From Myrica gale (Eukaryota > Streptophyta > Magnoliopsida > Fagales > Myricaceae), in the NCBI GenBank assembly GCA_963930655.1, contig OZ005611.1, positions 6,393,501 through 6,457,500 on the forward strand: DNA of 64,000 nucleotides, written 5' to 3'. Both the position numbers and the translations under genes were made by a program. The notes beneath the pieces were generated by a model, which had not been told where the DNA came from, searched no databases, and saw only the letters and a program-made list of their open reading frames with translations. This document shows positions 22,856 through 32,882 of the stretch, in pieces (positions within the stretch are counted from its first letter, which is position 1; each line of letters opens with the position of its first letter).

Positions 22856-23674
22856 GTCTAAGAGGGAATCAAGGAACGAGTGAGGCTAGGGTTTATGGGG
22901 GGGGGGGGGGGGGGGGTTTATTGTCGCTTTTCTCCGCCCAGGCAACCTAAATAAAACGGGCATAATTGGAGGGTATAGAAGTCATTCGAGGTGAACAAAA
23001 GGGCAAGTACGGTAAAACGTCAAGAGGAGGAGGAAATAATAGCGAAGTAGAGAATGGAGATAACAGATAAGGGCTTTTCTCTGTTGCCTTTTTTCGTCTT
23101 GGCTGGGACGCAAATACTCTCCCTCGAACTGCCACTGCCACTGCCTCCACGGCCAACCCCCTCTCCTTCTGCGTCCACCTTGACCGTTAATGTCTTATGA
23201 TTAAGCGAGAGCAGAGAGGTTCTTTGCATTTCTACTTTTGATTTTGCTTGGACTGCTGCTGAGCTTTTAATCAAAGGTAACCATCTCTCTTCATACATTA
23301 GTTTCCGAACTTTTAGGCTAGTGATATTCGCGTTGTTTTCTCTTAGACTATTCAGATCCTTTTCTATGTTCTTAGGAATCCTGCAATTCGTTATCTTGTT
23401 CTTTTTTGTTTGGGTTATTATAAGCCTTTAACCACGCTTCGTCTCAACGTAGGCTCTTTTTTTTTTTTTTCTCAAGAAATGTCCCTGGTACCCGTGTTGA
23501 AAATTCGTACAAACAGGAAAAAAAAGGAAACATTGCTTCATAACATCCCTTATGCAAGTTTCCTTTTTACCACTAAAACCGAAAGGACATCCAACTTATA
23601 AGTTCATTTGACATGTTGAAGTTTGTTGGCGTCCATTTGATCTAAACAACAAATGTCACTATATTTTAGGGGAT
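22856..23674. promoter_or_regulatory. Bidirectional promoter region between PPR and mTERF6
   Basis: 820 bp separate the two divergent start codons. A 20-base G run (22897-22916) lies close to the PPR start. A GT-AG leader intron of mTERF6 is likely: donor CAAAG|GTAACC at about 23277 and acceptor TATTTTAG at about 23668, just before the ATG. A decayed duplicate of this region exists at 12830-17560. Confidence 0.6.
22897..22916. repeat. G20 homopolymer in the PPR leader
   Basis: Twenty consecutive G on the + strand, 41 bp before the PPR start codon, so the PPR transcript leader could carry C20. The duplicated block at 13220 lacks the tract and reads TTTTAGGATTTCC. Length in the assembly may be unreliable. 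Confidence 0.9.
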
Positions 23675-24667
23675 ATGGAGATATGCAGCAGTCAGCGTGG
23701 CAGTAGCATCACGTGGTTCTTCAGGGACAGAGGTTTTGATGATAAAAGTATCCACGAAATGTTCAAAAAGTGCAAGCGCCTTGAGGACCTAGAAAGGGAG
23801 AGGGCCTCCCAGAACTGGGCGTACCTCAAAAGCATAGGCATTCACGAGAGAAAACTCCCTTCAGTTGTTTCAAAGTGCCCCAAGATACTTACACTGGGTC
23901 TCCATGAGAAGCTTGTTCCCATGGTTGAGTGCCTCTCCACACTCAGTACAAAACCCCATGAAGTTGCTTCTGCTGTTGCCAAGTTCCCTCACATACTCTC
24001 CCATAGTGTGGAAGAGAAACTCTGTCCACTTCTGGCCTTCTTTCAGGCATTGGGTGTCCCCGAGAAACAACTTGGCAAGATGATATTGCTCAACCCAAGG
24101 CTTGTCAGCTACAGCATAGAATTGAAGCTGACAGAGATAGTGGACTTTCTTGCTACTCTTGGCCTTGCTAGAGATGGCCTGATAGGCAAAGTTCTGGCAA
24201 AAAACCCGTTTATTATGGGCTATAGTGTCGATAAAAGGCTACGCCCTACTTCAGAGTTCTTGAAATCAGTAGGCCTTACTGGAAATGATCTCCAAACAGT
24301 GGTAATGAACTTCCCTGAAGTTCTCTGTAGAGATGTGAACAAGGTGCTGAGACCCAATTTTGATTATCTAAAGAGGCGTGGCTTTGGAGATGAGCAGATT
24401 GCAGCTTTGGTTACTGGTTTTCCTCCGATTCTGATAAAGAGCATTCAAAATTCTCTAGAACCCCGGATCCGGTTTCTGGTGGAGGTAATGGGAAGACAAA
24501 TTGATGAAGTCACTGATTATCCTGACTTTTTTCGGCATGGTCTGAAGAAGAGATTGGAGTTGCGGCACAAACTTTTGAAACAGAAGAGTATAGCTTGTAG
24601 CTTGAGTGAAATGCTAGACTGTAATCAAAAGAAGTTCTTAATAAAGTTTGGTTTGTTTCACGGGTAA
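23675..24667 (+). CDS. MTERF6: mTERF family protein, mTERF6 / PDE191-like
   Basis: Mitochondrial-transcription-termination-factor type nucleic-acid-binding protein. The Arabidopsis counterpart (At4g38160, pigment defective 191) acts in organelle gene expression. Single coding exon, 330 aa, starting MEICSSQRGSSITWFFRDRG. About seven helical mTERF repeats are visible with the recurrent pattern of a hydrophobic helix then P-x-hydrophobic-L (KCPKILTLGL, KFPHILSHSV, LNPRLVSYSI, KNPFIMGYSV, NFPEVLCRDV, GFPPILIKSI). The end, LDCNQKKFLIKFGLFHG, matches the family end. No long transit peptide is evident, also true of the relatives I recall. The reading frame is intact, unlike its head-to-head PPR neighbour. 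Confidence 0.93.
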   Translation: MEICSSQRGSSITWFFRDRGFDDKSIHEMFKKCKRLEDLERERASQNWAYLKSIGIHERKLPSVVSKCPKILTLGLHEKLVPMVECLSTLSTKPHEVASAVAKFPHILSHSVEEKLCPLLAFFQALGVPEKQLGKMILLNPRLVSYSIELKLTEIVDFLATLGLARDGLIGKVLAKNPFIMGYSVDKRLRPTSEFLKSVGLTGNDLQTVVMNFPEVLCRDVNKVLRPNFDYLKRRGFGDEQIAALVTGFPPILIKSIQNSLEPRIRFLVEVMGRQIDEVTDYPDFFRHGLKKRLELRHKLLKQKSIACSLSEMLDCNQKKFLIKFGLFHG

Positions 24668-25966
24668 GCCTAAGGTACTCTGCTCACATCCTCCTCTTTT
24701 TTCGTTACAGATCTTAAAATCTAGCCTAGTTTGCTTTTGTGATTTATATTTCTCATATGTGGAGAACAATTAACTAGTACATGGTTCAGGGTGCTTCAGT
24801 TAAAACTTTTGACTTCATTCTGTCATGCATTTGTGGCTGTAAAATATAGCATAATGTGAAAGCCCTAGCAATTACAATGTTTATCTGCCCTCTGGTACCT
24901 CCAATGGCACATTGCCCATGGCCATTTGTCTAGCCTTTAGTTTCTTTCCTTTTTTAAGGGGGAGCAATCGTTTGCTATTTCAAGAAACATGGTAAGACCC
25001 CGGGTGAAGGTCACTGAAAACTTGGTTACAACATTGCCTTTTGAGATTGTACGAATAGGTAAGAATCGCGAGCTACAATTTGTGCTGTATATGTATCAGC
25101 TTATAGCAGGGGCACCCTATTGTGTCAAGCCTCAAGAATGAATATCAATAAAATCTTCGAATCCCATAAATGATGCTTGTGTTTGAGGGGAACCAACTAG
25201 CTAATGTAAATGTTTGTTTACTTGATTCAGGAAATCAACAATGAAAACATATCTGATAAAGGAGTGTGTTTAGTTTTGTACATATGTGCCTATCCGCTGC
25301 TGCTCAGTATTCTTGTTAAGAGCCTCGACATTCTTCGAATGGTTAAGGAGATGGAGGACGAGGTTATGTTTGCAGATCAAACATGCTAGTTGTGTTGAGG
25401 TTTGGATTGTTTTCCCTGCCGTTGCAGAAATATGGTTCTCACATTAAATTCCCTGAGCTCTCTAGGAAGATAATTACACGTTAATGTTTTGCTGCGAATG
25501 AGCCAATGTTTAGTTCTTGATCATGTACAACACAGGAGACCATGATATCATATGCTACGCATCAAGGGAAGATTAAAAAATTGAGGGCAGCAGGATTCTT
25601 GGTCAACAATGCCAGCTCGAGTACATGATATGCTACACAAGAAATTCCTGTACATTTCAACTTCGTATTGTAGAAGTGGACAACAATCATGCGTACATTA
25701 AAAAAAACAAAAAAAAAGTAACGGGAAAAAATATCATGTTCTCGATTGCAGAGGACATACTGACCAAAAAAAAAATTAAAAAAAATATTGAGGACTCAAT
25801 CCTATATTGCAAGCGTCAATTTCATAGGAACGTTGAGGTAACGGGGAAACTGGATCTGGGGAATTGAGGACACGATAGGGCGCAATACTTCACAGGCTTA
25901 CCAGGTGCAAAAGATAGTGCTGCCGATTCCAGGAGCTCACTTAAAACTCTGGAGAGGGCCGAGAGC
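24668..25966. other. 3' flanks of mTERF6 and the lectin receptor kinase
   Basis: Convergent gene ends. AATATCAATAAAATC at about 25140 is a possible poly(A) signal for mTERF6. A-rich tracts are present at 25700-25790. No gene recognised. Confidence 0.5.
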
Positions 25967-28900
25967 TCAAGCCCACTGGTTGTTAACAGATCCTACAGAA
26001 CAACCTTTGGAAGACAATGTTGTAGTAGAAGATACGCTCAGCTCAGAGATACCGCAGGAAGTTTCCATCGAAGGCCATGTGAAGACAGGTTTGAACGGAT
26101 GTACACGAGGGAGCGGCAAAGTTCCAGCGATGATCTGGTGTATAGCCTGCGTTTGAGGCCTCTCACTGGCAATGGGATGTGAGCACGCGAGGCCTAGAAG
26201 CAAAAGCCTCTTTGCTTCATCGACCACGTAATCATTGCGGAGCCTCTCATCTACAGCTTCTAGAATGTTGCCTTCGCGATGTAGCATCCAAACCCAATCA
26301 ACCAAGGCATAGAGACGTTGGTTGTGATTGATCTGGATCCCAGGACTCCTCCCACACACGACCTCAAGCACCACTGCCCCGAAACCGTACACATCGGATT
26401 CAGGTGTAGCCCTCCCTGTGTGGAAGCACTCAGGAGCAACATAACCGAAGGTACCTGGGACCCCAGCTAATCCTAGGTCAGCGTAGGAGTTCCTTTCATT
26501 GTCCAAGGCTCGGGCAAGGCCGAAGTCACCCAGGCGAGCATTGTAGTCAGAGTCTAGCAAGATGTTGCTGGCTTTGAGGTCGCGGTGCACAACCTTCTGA
26601 TCATACTCATTGTGCAAGTAATGCAATGCTGACGCTACGCCTGCTAGTATCCTGTGTCGACGTTCCCAACTTAACGTGTTCTCGTTGGAGGTCTCATATA
26701 AGTGCTTATCAAGACTCCCATTCGGCATGAAGTCGTATATCAGAAGCAGCATGCCTTTGTCGTAGCACCACCCTGAACAGAGTCCGAATATATATCAGAG
26801 AGGTGATCGGGAAAGAAATTAGCAGTTTAATCAGGCTGCATGTAGCTCAATATATAGAGTACCCAAGCTCCCTACATTTTAGTCAATTCTTAGCAATCTC
26901 CCTGTTCCTCACTTAAGCAAGTGCTAGTCATGTTGTGTTGCTCTCAACAGACTACTCGAAGTTTATCTATTCGACTGGTTGCAATATAATTTAAGCCAAA
27001 AAAGAGAAATAGAAGAAGAAGAAGAGGCATTAATGCAGAATTTTAGTGTTACGAAAGGATTCTTTAGGGCTTATTAGAACATGTTGGCCTATACTGGTCT
27101 TATGGGGAAAATGATTCCCTCTTAAGAGGAATTATCTAATTGGTCCTAACAAGTCATTGGATGGATGACAACACATTAATGAATTCATCCAATAGTCTAT
27201 ATTAAAACATAAAAAAATTGCAAAATGAAAAAAAAACTTTAGATAAGATATAAACCATTGGATGAATTCATTAATGTGTTGTCATTCATCCAATGATTTG
27301 TTATGATCCATTAGATAATTCCCTCTTAGGAGGGAATCCGAGTCCGTCTTATGAGGTATTCTATCGCTGAATCCTCTCTTCTAAAAACAACAATGGGAAA
27401 GAAGAGGAGGAGGAAGAAGAATTCTGCATTTCTCCAAATGCAAGACGATAAATGTTCAATTGGTTGACCACTGTAGCCACAAAAGATGCACGATCAGTCG
27501 GTCAGACGTTTGAAGTCTTATTCGGAAGAGCAGTTGACAATTAAATAATGCAGTGTCCAACTTTGATTTTTTTTTGGGTAATTTCCAACTTTCAATTTTC
27601 CTTCTTATAATTTCCATACACTTTTTAATGACCATGTGATATGAATGGAAAAGCACAAACAAGCAAATCACATGTTGCTTTGCAGATAAAACCGATCTTT
27701 GAATAAGTTTAATGATTTTGGAATCGCAAGTGGACAAGTTGTGACAGGTCGAAGCCAAAAGAAAATAATGCAGCCAAAAACGAAGAAAAAAAACTAAAGA
27801 GGAGACTGGGGAAAAAAAGTAAAAAAGAAAAGAACAGTGAGAGAACTTACCAACTAAGCGGACGAGATGTTTATGGCGAAGGCGGTGAATGATGGTGAGC
27901 TCAGCCAAGAAATCATCTTTACCTTTCATGTTGTCTCTAGAGAATTGCTTGACGGCTACTTCAACAGCAGTATTATGATCCCCGACATTCAGATTTCCTC
28001 TGTAAACAATGCCAAATCCACCTTGACCCAGCTTCATACTCTCATGGAAGTTGTTTGTGGCCTTCTTTAAATCCTTATACTTGAATTCTCTGGGCATCCC
28101 GGGCAACCATCTTAACTGCGCGTCAAAAACGTTGGACTCCTCGTCACTGCTTAGTTTCTTCTTTCTCATATATAGAACACCGATTAGGATTAACAATGCC
28201 ACCGCCGGTACTCCCACCCCAACGCCTATCTTCAACCAAATCAAGTTACTTTTGTCGGACAGATTTTCTACTTCTAAACTCCATTTCAAGACACAGTTCA
28301 ACTCACTATTCGGATAGCCCGTAGATCCAGCAAACCCAAAATAGGATTCTTGTTTCACGTACTGTATCAGGTTTATGGTCGCGTTGAGAAGAGGTTGTTC
28401 AGGCTTGGGTTTCCCGCCTTTCGCCATGTAAACCTCCATCAGCTTGGACACGCCATTGTATTGAACCCAGACGCTGTAAGTTGTTGCTTGTGCCGGGGAC
28501 AACCTGATACCATGCTCATCGAGAGACTCCGTCTTATTTGAGATAACAGAGTTGATGTTAATACCAATATGGTTGTCATCAGGATCGTAGTCTTGCTTTT
28601 CGGTATCAAATTCCACGGCCACGACTTGGTTGGTTTGGTTGCCGTCAGTGGTATCATTGGTGAGGCCAAGCCATTGCCCGTAGCTGTTGTTAGGTAAGGA
28701 TAAATCCGGGGCTATGAGAAAAGCAAGGCCCTGACCAGCAGCCTGGTTGTCCTTTCTATTAATGTTTATGAGAAAAGTCGAGTTGAAGGAGGCCTGGATA
28801 TCACCGGACGACCACAGCTTGAAAGATTGTGAATACATAACGCGGCCGGATTTGTTGCAGAGCGAATAAAGATTGTTGGCTGAGTCTGGAGTCAACTGAA

Positions 28901-29087
28901 GGGCTCTCAAACTAGCGCCGCTTTCCTCTGTAAACTTCAAGTGATCTGAGTCCCTTGACCGATCAAAATCGTCAAACGAGAATCCATTCGGTGTAAAGTG
29001 CCGTTGAGCTTGTATCCCAGATAGCTGCAGAAGGCAGAAGCTAAGGACAATGGCAACGATGATCGAACTTCCATTTGAGAAACCCAT
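25967..29087 (-). CDS. L-type lectin-domain receptor kinase (LecRK-S.5-like)
   Basis: Plasma-membrane receptor kinase of 680 aa. Exon 1 is 27851..29087 and exon 2 is 25967..26772, joined in phase 1 (VRLVG|WCYD). Order: signal peptide (about 1-27), legume-lectin domain (about 30-270, with GQGLAFLIAPD and VAVEFDTEKQDYDPDDNHIG), one transmembrane helix (about 283-306, IGVGVGVPAVALLILIGVLY), then the kinase domain with GQGGFGIVYRG, catalytic Lys in VAVKQF, VVHRDLKASNILL, GDFGLAR and GYVAPECF. All catalytic residues are present. Lectin kinases of this type sense extracellular or wall-derived cues; the ligand is unknown. The 1,078-bp intron within the kinase coding sequence carries a Mutator-type MITE. 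A large Mutator element ends 283 bp upstream of the start codon, so the promoter may be altered. Confidence 0.93.
27106..27345. mobile_element. Mutator-type MITE in the LecRK intron
   Basis: 240-bp element flanked by GTCTTATGG (27097-27105) and GTCTTATGA (27346-27354), a 9-bp TSD with one mismatch. The arms are long inverted repeats sharing ATTCATTAATGTGTTGTCAT, and the right end reads GGGAATCCGAGTCC, the same terminus as the larger element at 29370-32516. Contains no gene. Confidence 0.85.
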
Positions 29088-30575
29088 TTTGGTTTATTTC
29101 TTTTCGGATGAGAAGGAGAGGAAGAAGATGGCCCAAAAGTTCTTTAGAAGGGGATCAGATGAGCACTTTGCTCCATATCATCTCTTGTATATGATATATC
29201 GATGTCCCTATTAGTATAGCGTTTGGAAATATGAGCAGCGGCCCCTCTCTCCGCTTTTGTCACGCCTGTTACAGTCGGACAATTCAATGCACGCAATTGT
29301 CCTCGTCGTTTCCTTTGTATATTTTATCCTCCAACGAATGAAGAGTCGGCTACCTGATTGCACTTTCCAGGACTCGTATTCCCTCCTAACAGAATTACCG
29401 AGTCAGTCCTAACAAGATGTCGGATGTCGGATGAGTGACCACACATTAATGAACTCATTCGACTACATGTATTAAAATGTCTTAAAAAATGCAAAGGAAA
29501 GAAACCAAAGATGGATGGACGTTAACCAGTAATGGGGAGCAAAACTCACCGTTTCACTAAAACATAACGGTCTCATTTGTTCGAAATCCCCAAAGCAACG
29601 TGCGACAGGGTGCTGAAATCACATATCCTTTGCTTCGCGCGGCCTTGCGCGTGATAGGGCTCTGGAAATTCCAAAAAGAATTTTTGCTTTCATACATTTT
29701 CATCAAATAAGACGCCTCCATTTGGCTAAACAAACAAATTACACTTTTCTTGGGTATCATATAAACTGAGCACCTGGCACTACATTTAGGATCTGGGCGA
29801 GGTTGGATGGTTGGCTCTTAATGAAATTTCAGAGCGATGCGCGGGCAACCTTGCACGCGGGTTGCGCGCGAGTCCTACCCATATGCATTTTATTACAGAG
29901 CACATGGAAGAACTCAAAAATGAGGGTTCCGTTAATGGACAGTACGAGGACAGAAGCAAAAGAATGACAGGGTTTGAACGAAGATTTAGTACGATAGAAA
30001 AAAATATGGGAAAAGAACGCAAAGGTCTGTCTTTGCGCGCTAATGGGATTCTTAAATAATGTACGTAAAGTATCGCTTAGGTACATAATCCAACCTTAAG
30101 TTGGACCCGTGAGTGCAGACTGCGCAATGCCCCTTTGACTTGAGAGGAAAGCGGGGAAGCATTCTTCCTGAGAGGTTGTTTTTGAGAAAAAAAAAACTAC
30201 GTAGTGAGGCTTGAAAAATTATAGCCGTTTTCTTTACTCGATCTTTTTAAATTGTTTCTACGGGCTATCTCCCCTTCTTCTCAAAATTTTTCACCTTCTC
30301 TTCTATGCTTCAGAGAAGAAAACGGGAGCAGGGATTGGCTCATCTTCGTACACGGACGTCTTTTTCTTCTGTGGGATCCATGTGTTGCGTTCGTTGAGTG
30401 TTTTTCTCCTTCCCATGAAACCGCGTGTTCTAGAATTAAAAGACGGGACTTAAAGAGTCAAGACGCCTTGTGGAATATGAATAGGACACACACTTACCCG
30501 AGTAGGGTCACGGCTTGTTGGAGGCTTTCAATGAGAAGACGACGATGCCACATGGGGTTGTTGGAAAAAAACAAA

Positions 30576-31117
30576 TTCTATGGGACCTGACAGCAGCAAC
30601 TGAACGTAATATGTTTTGGGTTCGGTACTAAACAGCAACAGGCGGAGGTAAGTCGAGTTCTTCTTAGGCCGATACTAATTTCATGTAATTGCTTGGAAGT
30701 TTCTTTTACTCTGTTTAATATCTAATGAGACTGGCTAATTGTGAGATGCATGAACCTTGCAATTAAGTTGCAATGACCAAGAAAAAGCAATGACAACGAA
30801 ATGAGTTACGGACTATTGGTTGACTTTAAAGGAAGACTGGGGCATTTCTATGGGACCTGACAGCAGCAACTGAACGTAATATGTTTTGGGTTCGGTACTA
30901 AACAGCAACAGGCGGAGGTAAGTCGAGTTCTTCTTAGGCCGATACTAATTTCATGTAATTGCTTGGAAGTTTCTTTTACTCTGTTTAATATCTAATGAGA
31001 CTGGCTAATTGTGAGATGCATGAACCTTGCAATTAAGTTGCAATGACAAAGAAAAAGCAATGACAACGAAATGAGTTACGGACTATTGGTTGACTTTAAA
31101 GGAAGACTGGGGCATTT
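30576..31117. repeat. 270-bp tandem duplication inside the MULE
   Basis: Copies 30576-30845 and 30846-31117 are head-to-tail with a 270-bp offset. The only difference I found is AATGACCAAG versus AATGACAAAG. The near identity implies a recent duplication within the element. Confidence 0.9.
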
Positions 31118-31437
31118 CGTTTACAGAATATTTGTAGAAGGTTGAATGTTTTGAGAATTTCTAGGTGATGTTAAAGTTGTATTGGAATACGTGTAAAAGT
31201 TGTTAAAAGAGATTGTTGTTTGTAAAAAAAAATATTAAAGTATTGTATTAGAATACGTGTGTTTTGTGATGTTTGGATTGTAAAAAAATAAGTAGGATGC
31301 AAATCCTAAAAAAATTTAGGAAACGAACATGCCCTTGGACCATTCTGTTTTCTTCCGACCTGTCAAAGGGAGAAACATGTGAATCTTTCCTACTTATAAC
31401 CGGAAACAACATAGCCAATTTCTCTCGTTCCCATCCC

Positions 31438-32209
31438 ATGGCTTCCACATCCATTGTTTGCTTCCTCCTGTTAGAAATAAAAATTACTAAAGAAAAAATT
31501 ATTTACACGGATAAGTGAGACATCCAATTATGGGAATACCCAATTGAATTTATTATTTCTCACTTATGAATTGATGAAATTACATAAGACTTTATTTATA
31601 AGCCTTGAGAAACAATACTCCACATTGCTTTAGCAATGTGGGACTAAACTTTAATACTCCCCCCGCAAAAGGAGTTAAAAAATAATTCAAAGAAAAAAAA
31701 ATAACGCCGGAAGGTCACCTAACTGAAGCCGGAAAGGTCGCTGGTCTGATGCAGGGAAGTCACCGGACTGTTGCCAGGTGGTCGTCGGTCTGATGCCGGG
31801 TGGTCGCCGGACTAATGGTCGGAAGGTAACCAGACTAATGCCGAAAATCTTGCTCTGATACCATGTTAGAAATAAAAATTTTGAACTGAAGAAAAAATTA
31901 TTTACATTGATAAATGAGACATTCAATTATGACAATACCCAATTGAATTTATTATTTCTCACTTATGAATTGATGAAATTACATAAAACTTTATTTATAA
32001 GCTTTGGAAAACAATACTCCACATTGTTTTAGCAATGTAAACTTTAATACCTCCTTCTCATATCCTTTGCAGGAGGAAGAGCCCAACAACTAATTACTTC
32101 AGGGTCTTCACTCTTCCCAACAAATAAGCCTTCATGGTCTTCTCAGGCTAACCGGTTTGCATTTGGGTTCTACCAACAAGGCAGTGATGGCTTTGGCGTT
32201 GGAATTTGA
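31438..32209 (+). pseudogene. Captured fragment of a G-type lectin S-receptor-like kinase, split by a TRIM
   Basis: Joining 31438-31468 to 32055-32209 across the inserted TRIM gives about 52 codons. There is a signal peptide, MASTSIVCFLLLISFAGGRA, then QLITSGSSLFPTNKPSWSSQ and RFAFGFYQQG..GFGVGI, followed by TGA. This is the start of the bulb-lectin domain of RLK1/LECRK3-type kinases, where GFxVGIWL is conserved. The TGA stands where Trp (TGG) is expected and LVG follows it, so a point nonsense mutation is visible. The remainder of the lectin and kinase regions is absent because the MULE arm begins right after. Not functional. Confidence 0.8.
31469..32049 (-). mobile_element. TRIM retrotransposon (terminal-repeat retrotransposon in miniature)
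   Basis: 581 bp with LTRs 31469-31656 (188 bp) and 31864-32049 (186 bp), flanked by the 5-bp TSD CCTCC (31464-31468 and 32050-32054). On the minus strand the LTR ends TTCTAACA and is followed at once by TGGTATCAGAGC (31852-31863), a primer-binding site for initiator tRNA-Met. A G-rich polypurine tract (GCGGGGGGAG) precedes the other LTR. The LTR carries TTATAAATAAAG, a promoter-like TATA element. The 207-bp interior consists of imperfect GC-rich repeats of about 25-28 bp (GATGCCGGGTGGTCGCCGGA type) and codes for nothing. It is inserted in the signal-peptide coding part of the captured lectin-kinase fragment. Confidence 0.9.
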
Positions 32210-32681
32210 TTGGTCGGTAGAGGTCCTATGAAAGTGGTGTGGATGGCACTTCGTGATGATCCACCGCTCACGTCGAATGCGACGCTGGATTTTACGCGCA
32301 TCGCTCTGGGGATTTCAAATAAATGGGACCGTTATGTTGGATGAGTTTTGCTCCCCATTACTGGTTAACGCTCATCCATCTTTGGTTTCTTTCCTTTTGC
32401 ATTTTTTAAGACATTTTAATACAGGCCGTCGGATGGGTTCATTAATGCGTTGTCACCCATCTGACGGTCGGTTAGGACCGACTCGGTAATTCCCTATTAG
32501 GAGGGAATCCGAGTCCCACTTTCCAAGCAAGCAAAAGCACTAGAAGTCAATAATCTCGTGCCCCCAATCGGAGCTTTCGCGACGCGATCGACTTCAAGAA
32601 TAAAAATTGCAAACAGAATATTAGGGTAGGCCCAGGACGTAACACGTAAATTTCATTTATATTGACTACGTATTTAACTTA

Positions 32682-32879
32682 GGGTGGGTTTGTATTGTAA
32701 AATTTGTGTGTTGTTAAAATTTTAGGTATTGAGTTTAGTGAAAAAGTGAAGAAAGATAATTTTTTTATATTTTTTGTAGTGAAAAGTTATGATTTGATGG
32801 GAGAGAGAGAGATTATATTGTAGTATTTTATTGTGAGAGGGTGTAAAATTTTGTGAAATTTTACATTGCAAACAGACCC
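32682..32879. mobile_element. Tourist-like MITE, copy 4 of the CTTTTTCACC-core family
   Basis: 198 bp with TIRs GGGTGGGTTTGTATTGTAAA and, at the right, TTTACATTGCAAACAGACCC, flanked by TTA on both sides. A TTA TSD with GGGTxxGTTTG ends is characteristic of PIF/Harbinger (Tourist) elements. Read inversely it contains TTCACTTTTTCACTAAACTC, the core shared with the other copies. Confidence 0.75.
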
Positions 32880-32882
32880 TTA

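Larger units (their letters stand above)
29370..32516. mobile_element. Mutator-like element (Pack-MULE type) carrying host gene sequence
   Basis: 3,147 bp, flanked by the perfect 9-bp TSD CACTTTCCA (29361-29369 and 32517-32525). TIRs of about 230 bp start GGACTCGTATTCCCTCC and end GGAGGGAATCCGAGTCC in inverse. The arms align along stretches such as TTAAAATGTCTTAAAAAATG and GTTAACCAGTAATGGGGAGC. There is no MURA-type transposase. The interior holds a fragment of a G-type lectin receptor kinase gene, a 270-bp tandem duplication and an inserted TRIM. It is a non-autonomous MULE that has acquired host DNA. The left edge is 283 bp upstream of the LecRK start codon. Confidence 0.88.

Noticed and set aside
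27456..27850. Extension of the LecRK exon 1 frame past 27851
   Set aside because: This is intron read-through. The kinase domain continues at 26772 after a proper GT-AG junction (VRLVG to WCYD).
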